Made by a program: the position numbers and the translations under genes. Below, in pieces: positions 1-7,768 of a DNA stretch of 46,231 bases; the first letter of the stretch is position 1; each line of letters begins with the position of its first letter. The notes below the pieces were generated by a model, which saw nothing but the letters and a program-made list of their open reading frames with translations, searched no databases and was not told where the DNA came from. Source of the DNA: Clostridia bacterium (GTDB taxonomy: Bacteria > Bacillota > Clostridia > Oscillospirales > Acutalibacteraceae); contig JAQXOB010000040.1 of the NCBI GenBank assembly GCA_029098305.1, forward strand, positions 1 to 46,231, in the 5' to 3' direction.

Positions 1-1
1 T

Positions 2-136
2 ATAAATAGTATGATACAAGCAGCAAAAAGAAAAGCAAGAGGTTATCATACATTTGAAGGCTTTTCATCTATGATTTACCTTATCGCTGCCAAATTGGAA
101 CTTGCTTTACCAAATCCATTACGAAATTTGGAGTAG
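2..136 (+). CDS. ISL3-family transposase, 3' end only (partial)
   Basis: Open frame entering from the window edge and ending in TAG at 134-136. It encodes 44 residues including QAAKRKARGYHTFEGF and MIYLIAAKLEL. The pattern of a basic AAKRKARGY segment followed by an aromatic stretch and a hydrophobic IYLIAxKL tail is typical of the extreme C-terminus of ISL3-type DDE transposases, just after the catalytic glutamate. The rest of the gene lies outside the window, so I cannot tell whether the element is intact. No terminal inverted repeat is recognisable just downstream. The family call rests on this short segment alone. Confidence 0.6.
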   Translation: MNSMIQAAKRKARGYHTFEGFSSMIYLIAAKLELALPNPLRNLE

Positions 137-452
137 AAACATTATTGTAATAGTATTTGACATTTTAAAACATATGTTATATAATTAACACATAAGCTTA
201 GTTGTGCTTGATTCTAAGTAATTCAAGCAGATTTTTGCTGATGATAGCGATAATATATTTGTAAGAAAATATAAAATTGTTTAATTTACGTAGTCTGAAA
301 CTGTGAGCAAGCATACTAAATTGTATGCTGATCAGGTGATGGCAGGTTCGATATGTTCATTCACAGCGGTGGAAAATACTAGTTAATAGTTGCATTTTGC
401 ATCAGCAATGATGTAAATATATATTTTATCAAAATTATGGAGGTATTTAAAA
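137..452 (+). other. 316-base non-coding region before rubrerythrin
   Basis: No gene seen. Besides the consensus promoter at 157-185 it holds two hairpins. The first is TGCTTGA at 205-211 pairing with TCAAGCA at 223-229, followed by GATTTTTG, which could be a weak early terminator. The second is AGCATAC at 310-316 pairing perfectly with GTATGCT at 323-329. A weaker promoter-like TTGCAT lies at 390-395. The GGAGG ribosome binding site of rubrerythrin is at 439-443. Confidence 0.45.
157..185 (+). promoter_or_regulatory. Sigma-A type promoter downstream of the transposase
   Basis: TTGACA at 157-162 and TATAAT at 180-185 with a 17-base spacer, a perfect consensus match. It lies about 20 bases past the transposase stop and points toward the rubrerythrin gene. 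Transcription from it would give a leader of about 260 bases. It may be the rubrerythrin promoter or an outward promoter at the end of the insertion element. Confidence 0.65.
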
Positions 453-989
453 ATGAACAAGTATGCAGGTACAAAAACAGAGAAAAATCTTTGGGAAGCT
501 TTTGCCGGTGAGTCACAAGCAAGAAATAAATACACATACTTTGCATCTGTAGCAAAGAAGGCTGGCTACGAGCAGATAGCAGAACTTTTCCTCAAGACAG
601 CAGAAAATGAGAAAGAGCACGCAAAGCTTTGGTTCAAAGCTTTGGGCGAACTTGGTGACACACCAACAAACCTTCTTCATGCTGCAGAGGGTGAAAACGC
701 AGAGTGGACAGATATGTATGAGCGTATGGCAAGAGAAGCTGAGGAAGAGGGCTTTGATAAGCTCGCAGAGCAGTTTAGAGGCGTTGCTGCAATTGAGAAG
801 GCACACGAGGAGAGATATCGTGCATTGTTGAACAACATTGAGACAAAGCAGGTATTCGAAAAGGCTGGTGTTCAGATCTGGGAGTGCAGAAACTGCGGTC
901 ACATCGTTGTAGGCACAAAGGCACCAGACGTTTGTCCTGTTTGCTATCATCCACAAAGCTTCTTTGAGATTAAAAAAGAGAATTATTAA
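453..989 (+). CDS. rbr: Rubrerythrin
   Basis: 178-residue non-haem di-iron protein that reduces hydrogen peroxide in the cytoplasm of anaerobes. The N-terminal ferritin-like four-helix domain carries the expected iron ligands: E20, the E53-x-x-H56 pair and the E115-x-x-H118 pair, with E95-E99 supplying the remaining carboxylates. The C-terminal rubredoxin domain has the Fe(Cys)4 knuckles C145-x2-C148 and C161-x2-C164. Length matches the family. The ATG is 9 bases after GGAGG. It is flanked by its own promoter and terminator, so it is monocistronic. The separate promoter suggests stress-responsive expression, but I see no clear PerR box. Family assignment is secure. Confidence 0.97.
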   Translation: MNKYAGTKTEKNLWEAFAGESQARNKYTYFASVAKKAGYEQIAELFLKTAENEKEHAKLWFKALGELGDTPTNLLHAAEGENAEWTDMYERMAREAEEEGFDKLAEQFRGVAAIEKAHEERYRALLNNIETKQVFEKAGVQIWECRNCGHIVVGTKAPDVCPVCYHPQSFFEIKKENY

Positions 990-1022
990 TTCCCTTGTAA
1001 TATAAATCTATTGAATTAAAAG

Positions 1023-1058
1023 AGCGGATTGCGATTTCAAAATCGTAGTCCGCTTTTT
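1023..1058 (+). terminator. Intrinsic terminator of rubrerythrin
   Basis: AGCGGA at 1023-1028 pairs with TCCGCT at 1049-1054. The stem continues inward through TTGCGATTT/AAATCGTAG with two G-U pairs, and five T residues follow at 1054-1058. About 35 bases after the rubrerythrin stop. Confidence 0.9.
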
Positions 1059-1185
1059 ATCGTTGATGATACCACAAGTATTCTCTTAATAAATTTAAAT
1101 TGTAATAATCGACGATTTTCTTGCTCATAATAAAATGCATCTATTGTAATCCTGTAATTTAATTTCAATATTTTCTCAATGCAGC

Positions 1186-1214
1186 TTTACATTGAAAACG
1201 ATTGATGATATAAT
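1186..1214 (+). promoter_or_regulatory. Sigma-A promoter of the structured leader and SHOCT operon
   Basis: TTTACA at 1186-1191 and TATAAT at 1209-1214 separated by exactly 17 bases. The predicted start is near 1220-1221, which is the first base of the outer stem of the RNA described next. That coincidence supports both calls. Confidence 0.75.
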
Positions 1215-1219
1215 GTGTT

Positions 1220-1389
1220 CACCACACAAAACTTAAAATATAAATTCCACACAGAGGTGGGCATTTTATTTCGGTAAAAGTGCTGACTTCTTATTTTGCA
1301 TTTCTGTGTGGAGTGTGAAGTTTTGTGTGGTAGCAAATCGAAGTCGAGCATTTTTCGGTGTGTGTAGCTTCGGTTGCACACACTTTTTT
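1220..1389 (+). ncRNA. Candidate riboswitch-like or small structured RNA, class unknown
   Basis: A folded RNA of about 170 bases can be drawn by eye. Outer stem P1: ACCACACAAAACTT at 1221-1234 pairs perfectly over 14 bases with 1318-1331. Stem P2: CCACACAGA at 1247-1255 pairs with TCTGTGTGG at 1303-1311. Hairpin P3: 1261-1269 with 1274-1283 around a TTCG tetraloop, one bulged G. A terminator hairpin with a second TTCG loop lies at 1358-1383 and ends in six T. The CACACA runs at 1223 and 1248 and the GTGTGG runs at 1306 and 1325 could also pair with the terminator arms, so mutually exclusive folds are possible. A ribosome binding site and reading frame follow at once, which is the layout of a transcriptional riboswitch or attenuator. 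It does not match any class I recognise. A free-standing small RNA, for example 6S-like, is the main alternative. Confidence 0.55.
1358..1389 (+). terminator. Intrinsic terminator inside the leader of the SHOCT operon
   Basis: GTGTGTGTAGC at 1358-1368 and GTTGCACACAC at 1373-1383 form an 11-pair stem with G-U pairs around a TTCG loop, followed by TTTTTT at 1384-1389. It lies between the promoter at 1186-1214 and the reading frame at 1406, so it acts before, not after, the genes. Confidence 0.85.
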
Positions 1390-1405
1390 ATTTTTAGGAG
1401 TTTTT

Positions 1406-1507
1406 ATGTTTGAAACCATAAACGATAAAATTAATACTCTTAACAAGTGGAGAGAACAAGGTCTTATCACAGAAGAATATAATCAAAAATTAGAGGATTT
1501 ACTATGA
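1406..1507 (+). CDS. 33-residue SHOCT-like microprotein
   Basis: ATG at 1406 follows TTTAGGAG at 1394-1401, a usable ribosome binding site. The 33 residues (TLNKWREQGLITEEYNQKLE is the core) match the SHOCT pattern: a hydrophobic helix start, a short turn G-[LT]-I-T-E-x-E/Y, and a second helix with K-x-x-[IL]-L. The next gene ends in the same type of segment (LKQLFDSGTITEQEYNNKKN). The stop TGA at 1505-1507 overlaps the next ATG as ATGA, so translation is almost certainly coupled. SHOCT segments occur mostly at protein C-termini; a free-standing one is less usual. The role is unknown. It might bind the membrane partner or a shared ligand. Confidence 0.7.
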   Translation: MFETINDKINTLNKWREQGLITEEYNQKLEDLL

Positions 1508-2226
1508 GTGCAAAAAACAATAAAAAACTTATATTATCAGGTGTTCTACTGATTGTATCGATAGTCTGTTATTTCTTGTATTACATACCATTTTTTGTTC
1601 ATGGAAATTACTGGTGGATCCTTGGTCATGGTTTTGGCAGTTCTTTTGGTAACAATATTATTATATTTGTATTTACCATTATAGCTACGATAGTTCTTAT
1701 TACTTATTGTTTTATGTTTAGTAAAACAAAATTGAGTGGTATTGCATATTGTATAAGTTTAGGTATCTTTGCTTTATTAAGTGGTTATTTATGTATATCA
1801 GACATAGATAGACCTTTATTCATATTAACACAACCTTTGTTCCTTGCTGTTATAGTCATTATGTTAATTGTAAAAGCTACAAGAGCATCAAACAAAGGTG
1901 TATTTATTGTGGGAACAGTTTTTTTCAGTGCATATGCCGCAACTGAGATAGTCTATGAAATGTTTAATCTTATAGATTGGTATCCATTAATAGGTAATTT
2001 GTTATCTAATATTTTATTTTATACTTACCTTATTACAAGATTTATTGCTTTCTATAATATTTGGTTGGCAGAAGGTGGTAGTATATCGTTTAATAAGAAA
2101 ATAACTACTGTTGTTAAAACATCATTTGAAGATAACCTCGTGTCACTCAAACAACTTTTTGACAGCGGTACTATTACAGAACAAGAGTACAACAATAAGA
2201 AAAATCAGATACTTAATAAACTATAA
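1504..2226 (+). CDS. Six-helix membrane protein with C-terminal SHOCT segment
   Basis: 240 residues. I see about six hydrophobic helices (roughly residues 9-33, 50-71, 76-97, 105-124, 132-155 and 160-190), then a cytoplasmic tail whose last 30 residues are a SHOCT segment (LKQLFDSGTITEQEYNNKKN). The start overlaps the stop of the 33-codon frame by ATGA, so the two form a coupled operon behind the structured leader. The membrane part matches no transporter or enzyme family I recognise and shows no catalytic or binding motif. Among known proteins SHOCT tails often accompany membrane or DNA-binding domains in Firmicutes and are thought to mediate interactions. Function not assigned. Confidence 0.75.
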   Translation: MSAKNNKKLILSGVLLIVSIVCYFLYYIPFFVHGNYWWILGHGFGSSFGNNIIIFVFTIIATIVLITYCFMFSKTKLSGIAYCISLGIFALLSGYLCISDIDRPLFILTQPLFLAVIVIMLIVKATRASNKGVFIVGTVFFSAYAATEIVYEMFNLIDWYPLIGNLLSNILFYTYLITRFIAFYNIWLAEGGSISFNKKITTVVKTSFEDNLVSLKQLFDSGTITEQEYNNKKNQILNKL

Positions 2227-2291
2227 AACAGGGGGCTGTTTCACCAATCAAAGGTGGAGGAGCCCTCCTCTTCTATCTATGGTAAAACCAT
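2226..2291 (+). other. Cluster of three hairpins after the SHOCT operon
   Basis: Three consecutive inverted repeats start at the stop codon: AAACAG 2226-2231 with CTGTTT 2236-2241, GGAGGAG 2256-2262 with CTCCTC 2265-2270, and ATGGT 2279-2283 with ACCAT 2287-2291. None is followed by a good T run, so termination is uncertain. They may be an RNA 3' stabiliser or a rho-independent site with weak U content. Confidence 0.35.
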
Positions 2292-2357
2292 GTTTGCTCA
2301 TAATGTAACACATCAATTGTTGTAGCACAAACTTTTTTTAGTAAATGTCATTTTTTC

Positions 2358-2386
2358 TTGTAATTATTGCTAGACTGTGATATACT
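2358..2386 (+). promoter_or_regulatory. Promoter of the ruv-glmM operon
   Basis: TTGTAA at 2358-2363 and TATACT at 2381-2386 with a 17-base spacer, 74 bases before the ruvC start. It is the only good promoter match in the gap between the SHOCT gene and ruvC. Confidence 0.6.
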
Positions 2387-2459
2387 TACAATGTATGGGT
2401 GAAAGTATTGAAAAATGCTTTTCACCGCTTATATATCACTTTTATAAGACGGTGGTTTT

Positions 2460-2969
2460 TTGATTATACTTGGCATAGACCCTGGATATGCAATAATCGG
2501 ATACGGTATCATAAATGCAAAAGCGAATAGCTATGAACCAATTGGTTTTGGTGCTATTACAACAGCGGCAGGTGTGCCTTTTAATAGAAGATTGCAGATT
2601 ATATTTGAAGAAATGAATTCTATCATCGAGCAATATAAACCTGATGCAATTGCAATAGAAAAGCTTTATTTTAACAGTAACCAAAAAACAGCGATATGTG
2701 TAGCAGAGGCGAGAGGTGTTATTTTACTCTCGGCACAAATCGCAGGGGTCAATGTATATGAATATACACCGCTTCAGGTTAAGAGTGCAGTTACGGGATA
2801 TGGGCAAGCGACAAAATCTCAGGTGATGAAGATGACACAAAGACTTCTGAAGTTAAAAGAAGTTCCAAAACCTGATGATACAGCGGATGCACTTGCTATA
2901 GCCATTTGTCACTCCCATTCTAACGGTTCTCAGCTGTCACAATTTCTCATAAAGAGAGGAATCAAATAA
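2460..2969 (+). CDS. ruvC: Holliday junction resolvase RuvC
   Basis: 169 residues, standard size. This endonuclease resolves four-way DNA junctions made by RecA, working with RuvAB. The four catalytic acidic residues of the RNase H-like fold are present: D7 in GIDPG, E67 in AIEKLYF, and D140 and D143 in PDDTADALA. The start is TTG at 2460; no ATG or GTG in frame would keep the conserved first strand MIILGIDPG, and the ribosome binding site (GGTGG) is weak. The ruvA ATG follows the stop without a gap. First gene of a run that continues to 17279. Confidence 0.97.
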   Translation: MIILGIDPGYAIIGYGIINAKANSYEPIGFGAITTAAGVPFNRRLQIIFEEMNSIIEQYKPDAIAIEKLYFNSNQKTAICVAEARGVILLSAQIAGVNVYEYTPLQVKSAVTGYGQATKSQVMKMTQRLLKLKEVPKPDDTADALAIAICHSHSNGSQLSQFLIKRGIK

Positions 2970-3569
2970 ATGATATATAGCTTACATGGTACTTTAATAA
3001 ACAAACAGCAGGATTGTGTTGTTGTAGAATGTGGTGGGGTGGGATATTCGTGTCTTGTCACCTTTAATACATTAAAGCAACTGCCTGAGATAGGCAAAGA
3101 GGTCTTTTTATACACATTTATGACGGTTCGTGAAGATGCAGTCACATTGACAGGTTTTTATGAACAGAGTGAGCTTGATTGTTTTAAGTTGCTCACATCT
3201 ATCACCGGCGTCGGTGCAAAAATGGCAGTTGCAATTCTGAGTGAGCTTAGACCGGAAGAAATTGCCGCTGCTGTGCTCAGTTCTGATGTGAATATGCTTA
3301 CAAAGGTGTCCGGTGTAGGCAAAAAGATAGCTCAAAGAATTATCCTTGAGCTTAACGATAAGGTTACAAAGGCTAAAACAAGCAGTTCTAATTCTATAGA
3401 AAGTATGCCGATCAATTATTCCGGTGCAAATGTGCAAAATGCTCTTGATGCGTTGTCTGTGCTTGGATATTCCACATCAGATGTCACGCCGATAATTTCA
3501 AAATTTGATGCTTCACTTTCTACAGAACAACTCATCACACTAACCTTAAGAGAACTTGGAAAAAAATAA
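2970..3569 (+). CDS. ruvA: Holliday junction branch migration protein RuvA
   Basis: 199 residues, the usual length. RuvA forms tetramers that hold the Holliday junction flat and load RuvB. The N-terminal OB-fold begins MIYSLHGTL. Two helix-hairpin-helix motifs follow: ITGVGAKMAVAIL and VSGVGKKIAQRIILEL. After a flexible, serine-rich linker comes the C-terminal RuvB-binding domain (NALDALSVLGYSTSDV). The start abuts the ruvC stop, and the order ruvC-ruvA-ruvB is the common one in Clostridia, so translation is probably coupled. Confidence 0.97.
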   Translation: MIYSLHGTLINKQQDCVVVECGGVGYSCLVTFNTLKQLPEIGKEVFLYTFMTVREDAVTLTGFYEQSELDCFKLLTSITGVGAKMAVAILSELRPEEIAAAVLSSDVNMLTKVSGVGKKIAQRIILELNDKVTKAKTSSSNSIESMPINYSGANVQNALDALSVLGYSTSDVTPIISKFDASLSTEQLITLTLRELGKK

Positions 3570-3587
3570 TCCAGAGGAGTAACCCGA

Positions 3588-4604
3588 ATGGAATTTGATT
3601 TTGAGAATAGAATAACTGATCCTGAAATAATAGCAGACGAAATGCTCGAAAGTGAAAATCCACTCAGACCAAAATCAATGAACGAATATATCGGTCAGGA
3701 AAAGGTAAAAGAGAATCTTGCAGTATTTATTCAAGCTGCAAAAATGAGAGAAGAATCACTCGATCATGTGTTGCTTTATGGACCACCGGGACTAGGTAAA
3801 ACCACGTTGGCAGGAATTATTGCAAATGAAATGAATGTTAATCTGAGAATAACATCGGGTCCTGCGATAGAAAAACCAGGCGATCTAGCTGCACTGCTTA
3901 CCAATATGTCTGAGGGAGATGTGCTATTTATAGACGAAATTCACAGACTCTCACGAAATGTAGAAGAAATATTATATCCATCTATGGAGGATTTTGCTAT
4001 AGATATTGTCACAGGCAAAGGTCAAATGGCAGCATCATATCATTTGCCACTACAGCACTTTACATTAGTTGGTGCTACCACAAGAGCCGGTCAGCTAACT
4101 GCACCACTCAGAGATCGCTTTGGTGTGGTACTTCGTTTGGAGTTATATACTCCTGAAGAGCTTTCAAGAATAGTAAAGAGAAGTGCAGGCATACTTGGCA
4201 TAGATATTGATAATGATGGTGCTTTTATCATAGCATCACGTTCAAGAGGAACACCAAGAATTGCAAATAGAATGTTAAAGCGTGTGAGAGACTTTGCAGA
4301 GGTAATCAACCATGGCAAAATTGATGGCAACACAGCACAGATAGCATTATCAAGACTTGAGGTAGACGAGCTAGGACTTGATAATAACGACAGAAGAATG
4401 TTAGAAGCAATAATAAAATTTTATAAAGGTGGTCCAGTTGGAGTAGAAACTCTAGCAGCTGCAATCGGTGAGGAAGCTGTAACGATAGAAGATGTGTATG
4501 AGCCATATCTTATGCAGATAGGTTTTTTAAACAGGACTCCAAGAGGTAGATGCATCACAGCAGCCGCTTGTGAACATCTGGGATATCCTTATCCGATAGA
4601 ATAA
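3588..4604 (+). CDS. ruvB: Holliday junction branch migration ATPase RuvB
   Basis: 338 residues, typical of the family. This AAA+ hexameric motor pulls DNA through the RuvA-junction complex. Walker A GPPGLGKT is at residues 65-72, Walker B ends at DE 116-117 ([10 protein letters not shown]), and sensor 1 with the arginine finger region is [18 protein letters not shown] near 162-179. The C-terminal winged helix ([20 protein letters not shown]) binds DNA. A GAGGAG ribosome binding site lies in the 18-base gap after ruvA. Confidence 0.98.
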   Translation: MEFDFENRITDPEIIADEMLESENPLRPKSMNEYIGQEKVKENLAVFIQAAKMREESLDHVLLYGPPGLGKTTLAGIIANEMNVNLRITSGPAIEKPGDLAALLTNMSEGDVLFIDEIHRLSRNVEEILYPSMEDFAIDIVTGKGQMAASYHLPLQHFTLVGATTRAGQLTAPLRDRFGVVLRLELYTPEELSRIVKRSAGILGIDIDNDGAFIIASRSRGTPRIANRMLKRVRDFAEVINHGKIDGNTAQIALSRLEVDELGLDNNDRRMLEAIIKFYKGGPVGVETLAAAIGEEAVTIEDVYEPYLMQIGFLNRTPRGRCITAAACEHLGYPYPIE

Positions 4605-4636
4605 ATTACAATATATTATAAACGGAGGTAGACACA

Positions 4637-5986
4637 ATGGGAAGATTATTTGGTACTGATGGAGCGAGAGGAATAGCTAATTCTGAGCTAACTTGTAAGC
4701 TTGCAATGAATATCGGAAAAGCTGCCGCAATGGTTTTGACTACAAAGGACGACAAACATCCAACTTTTTTGATCGGTAAAGACACCAGATTGTCATCAGA
4801 TATGCTTGAGGGTGCGTTAATCGCCGGCTTGACATCAGTTGGTGCAAATGTAATATCTTTAGGCGTTGTTCCAACTCCTGCAGTTGCATATCTTATCAGA
4901 AAGTACAAAGCATCGGCAGGAATTATGATATCGGCATCCCACAACAGCTTTGAGTTTAACGGTATCAAGATATTCAGCTCTGATGGTTATAAATTGCCTG
5001 ATGAATTAGAAGAAGAAATAGAATCCATAGTTCTTGATAAATCTGAGCCATACCCTTATGTAGTTAATGAAAATCTTGGTCGTGTGCAGAGAGATGACGA
5101 TGCAGTGAATGATTATATAGACCATATCATTGATTCTGTACCATACAGACTCGATGGAATGAAGGTTGCACTCGATTGTTCCAACGGATCATCTTCCTAT
5201 ACTGCCGAAAGACTTTTTACAGCACTTGGTGCAGAATGTCATATGCTCTACAATAAGCCAGATGGCATAAATATAAATAGAGATTGTGGCTCTACTCATA
5301 TGGAAAATCTTGTAGAATACATAAGAAATCATGATCTTGATGCAGGACTTGCGTTTGACGGTGATGCCGACAGATGTCTTGCAGTTGATGAAAAAGGTGC
5401 CATAATTGACGGTGACTTCATAATGGCAATCTGTGCAGGTGATCTTAAGCTCAGAGGTAAACTCAAAAAAGACACTGTAGTTGGCACTGTTATGACTAAT
5501 ATGGGCTTCAATAAATATTGTGAGCAAAACGAAATCAAATTTGTGTCTACAAAGGTAGGCGATAGATATGTTCTCGAAGATATGCTCAGAGAGGGTTATA
5601 ACCTTGGCGGTGAGCAGAGTGGACATATTATCTTTTTAGATTTTTCAACCACAGGTGATGGTCAGCTCACAGGCGCACAGCTTCTTAGCTTGATCAACAG
5701 ACGCAAAGAGAAGTTGTCTTCGTTGGCTGCTGTAATGAAGAGATATCCTCAGGTGCTCATCAATGTTAAGGTTAGCAATGAGGCAAAGTTGAAATATTAT
5801 ACAGATCATGAGATAAAAGATGAAATAGAGAAAGTTAAAAACGAACTTGGTGACAGAGGTAGAGTTCTTGTCAGAGTGTCCGGTACAGAGCCTATCATCA
5901 GAGTAATGCTTGAGGGCGAATGTTATGAAGAAATCACGGACTATGCCAACAGGCTGGCTGATCTTGTAAGAGAACGTCTTTCATAA
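4637..5986 (+). CDS. glmM: Phosphoglucosamine mutase
   Basis: 449 residues. GlmM converts glucosamine-6-phosphate to glucosamine-1-phosphate, the step before UDP-GlcNAc for peptidoglycan. The phosphoserine loop is MISASHNSFEFNGIK with the reactive serine at S101. The magnesium loop DGDADR supplies D241, D243 and D245. The substrate loop GEQSGH and the C-terminal phosphate-binding segment RVSGTEPIIRVM are intact. It follows ruvB by 32 bases with a GGAGG site, and galU at 21401 later in the window also serves nucleotide-sugar supply. The GlmM rather than phosphoglucomutase assignment rests on the overall MGRLFGTDGARG start. Confidence 0.96.
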   Translation: MGRLFGTDGARGIANSELTCKLAMNIGKAAAMVLTTKDDKHPTFLIGKDTRLSSDMLEGALIAGLTSVGANVISLGVVPTPAVAYLIRKYKASAGIMISASHNSFEFNGIKIFSSDGYKLPDELEEEIESIVLDKSEPYPYVVNENLGRVQRDDDAVNDYIDHIIDSVPYRLDGMKVALDCSNGSSSYTAERLFTALGAECHMLYNKPDGININRDCGSTHMENLVEYIRNHDLDAGLAFDGDADRCLAVDEKGAIIDGDFIMAICAGDLKLRGKLKKDTVVGTVMTNMGFNKYCEQNEIKFVSTKVGDRYVLEDMLREGYNLGGEQSGHIIFLDFSTTGDGQLTGAQLLSLINRRKEKLSSLAAVMKRYPQVLINVKVSNEAKLKYYTDHEIKDEIEKVKNELGDRGRVLVRVSGTEPIIRVMLEGECYEEITDYANRLADLVRERLS

Positions 5987-6003
5987 GAGAGGAAATATAT
6001 AAA

Positions 6004-6870
6004 ATGCGTACGGCAAACTGGAAAGAATATGAGCTAATTGATACATCATGTGGTGAACGTCTGGAGAGATGGAGCAATATCATTCTCATACGTCCCGACC
6101 CCCAGATAATTTGGGAAACAGAAAAAAATAATATCCTATGGAGCAAAGCTCATGCACGATACAACCGTTCATCCTCCGGTGGTGGCTCATGGACTCCCTA
6201 CAAAAAGGTGCCGGATGTATGGAATGTGAAATATAAGGATATAATTTTTGGTGTAAAGCCTATGGGCTTTAAGCATACAGGAATATTCCCGGAGCAGGCA
6301 GTAAACTGGGACTTTATGTATGATAAAATCAAGAACGCCGGTCGTCCAATCAACGTGCTTAATATGTTTGCATATACAGGTGGTGCCACTCTTGCCTGTG
6401 CCGCTGCCGGTGCAAAGGTTTGCCATGTGGATGCATCAAAGGGTATGGTGCAGTGGGCAAAAGAGAATGCAAGACTTTCATCGCTTGAGGGCGCACCAAT
6501 CCGTTGGATAGTGGATGACTGTGTAAAATTTGTGCAGAGAGAGATTCGTCGTGGCAACAAATATGATGCCATAATAATGGACCCACCAAGCTATGGCAGA
6601 GGTCCATCCGGCGAGATATGGAGACTGGAAGATCAGCTTTTTAAACTTGTAAATATGTGCAGTGAGATTCTATCTGATAATCCACTTTTTGTTGTGCTTA
6701 ATTCTTATACCACAGGTCTATCACCATCTGTAATGAATTATTTATTATCAACAGTATTGCTAAAAAAATACAAGGGTAAAGTCTCTGCTGATGAAATCGG
6801 ATTGCCTGTCACACAGACGGGTTTGGTTCTTCCTTGTGGCTCAACTGCAATATTTGAGAGCGAAAACTAA
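6004..6870 (+). CDS. Class I SAM-dependent methyltransferase (COG1092-like)
   Basis: 288 residues. The Rossmann-type methyltransferase core is clear: motif I VLNMFAYTGGATLACAAAGA (residues 118-137), the acidic ribose-binding loop HVDASKGMVQWAKEN, and the catalytic DPPSYGRG motif at 193-200. DPPSY with an aromatic after two prolines is the signature of enzymes that methylate a ring nitrogen or carbon of RNA, and the protein resembles the RlmI/RlmK group but lacks an N-terminal PUA domain. The substrate is probably rRNA, but this cannot be read from sequence. It sits 17 bases after glmM in the operon. Confidence 0.85.
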   Translation: MRTANWKEYELIDTSCGERLERWSNIILIRPDPQIIWETEKNNILWSKAHARYNRSSSGGGSWTPYKKVPDVWNVKYKDIIFGVKPMGFKHTGIFPEQAVNWDFMYDKIKNAGRPINVLNMFAYTGGATLACAAAGAKVCHVDASKGMVQWAKENARLSSLEGAPIRWIVDDCVKFVQREIRRGNKYDAIIMDPPSYGRGPSGEIWRLEDQLFKLVNMCSEILSDNPLFVVLNSYTTGLSPSVMNYLLSTVLLKKYKGKVSADEIGLPVTQTGLVLPCGSTAIFESEN

Positions 6871-6895
6871 GCATATTAATGATAGGAAAACTAAT

Positions 6896-7750
6896 ATGAG
6901 CAATAATTTTATAGAAGTAAAGGATATTTCTTTTTCGTATAGAGAGTATGATGGTGAAACAACATCTACTGAAACAGTAATAAAAGACTTATCTTTTAAT
7001 GTAAAAAAAGGCGAGTTTTTGGCTTTGCTTGGGCACAATGGCTCCGGCAAATCTACTCTTGCAAAAATGTTTAATGGTATGCTATCACCTGATTCCGGCA
7101 CTATAACAGTAGATGGCATTTCCTCCACAGATGAGGAGCATATATATGATATAAGAAGCAAAGTAGGGCTTGTCCTCCAAAATCCTGACAATCAGATTGT
7201 GGCAAGCATAGTGGAGGAGGATGTCGCCTTTGGACCGGAGAATCTAGGCATATCTCCCACAGAGATCAGACAGCGTGTAGATGAAGCACTAAAAGCTGTA
7301 GATATGTATGCTTATAAAGATTTTGCACCACATAAGCTATCAGGTGGACAAAAACAGAGAATAGCCATAGCCGGCATAATTGCAATGAAGCCGGATTGTA
7401 TTGTGCTGGACGAACCGACAGCTATGCTCGATCCCAAAGGCAGAGCAGAGGTTATGCAAACTATAAAAAAACTGAACAAAGAGAACAATATAACAATTAT
7501 TCTCATTACGCATTATATGGATGAGGCAGCACAAGCAGACAGAGTTATCGTAATGGATAACGGCGAAATGCTGTTAGATGCACCACCTCGTGAAGTTTTC
7601 TCTGAGGTTTCATTGCTAAAAGAGCATGGTCTTGACGTGCCACAGTCTGCTGAGATTATCCATATGCTTAAGGATTGTGGTGTAAAAGAAGATAAACTAC
7701 CTCTTAACGTAGAGGAATGTCTCGATCTTCTCACAAGGCTAATCAAATAA
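6896..7750 (+). CDS. ecfA1: ECF transporter ATPase, EcfA1-type
   Basis: 284 residues from the ATG at 6896. A longer frame begins upstream but overlaps the methyltransferase and lacks family similarity; the conserved start is NNFIEVKDISFSY. Walker A GHNGSGKS is at 46-53, Q-loop at LQNPDNQ, signature LSGGQ at 148-152, Walker B plus catalytic glutamate in VLDEPTAMLD. It forms a heterodimer with the next gene product and energises uptake of vitamins or metal cofactors by swappable S components. No S component gene is in the window, so this is the shared group II module. Confidence 0.95.
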   Translation: MSNNFIEVKDISFSYREYDGETTSTETVIKDLSFNVKKGEFLALLGHNGSGKSTLAKMFNGMLSPDSGTITVDGISSTDEEHIYDIRSKVGLVLQNPDNQIVASIVEEDVAFGPENLGISPTEIRQRVDEALKAVDMYAYKDFAPHKLSGGQKQRIAIAGIIAMKPDCIVLDEPTAMLDPKGRAEVMQTIKKLNKENNITIILITHYMDEAAQADRVIVMDNGEMLLDAPPREVFSEVSLLKEHGLDVPQSAEIIHMLKDCGVKEDKLPLNVEECLDLLTRLIK

Positions 7751-7768
7751 TAACGGAATGATAAATTT

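Noticed and set aside
340-350. GGTTCGA as a tRNA T-loop
   Set aside because: No acceptor, anticodon or D arm can be drawn around it.
1221-1331. 14-base terminal inverted repeats as a MITE-like element
   Set aside because: The repeats coincide with a predicted transcript start and inner stems, and no target site duplication flanks them. Not excluded, but less likely than an RNA stem.
1187-1381. 64-residue minus-strand reading frame
   Set aside because: It lies on the complement of the structured leader, has no ribosome binding site and reflects the stem repeats; the RNA interpretation explains the region better.
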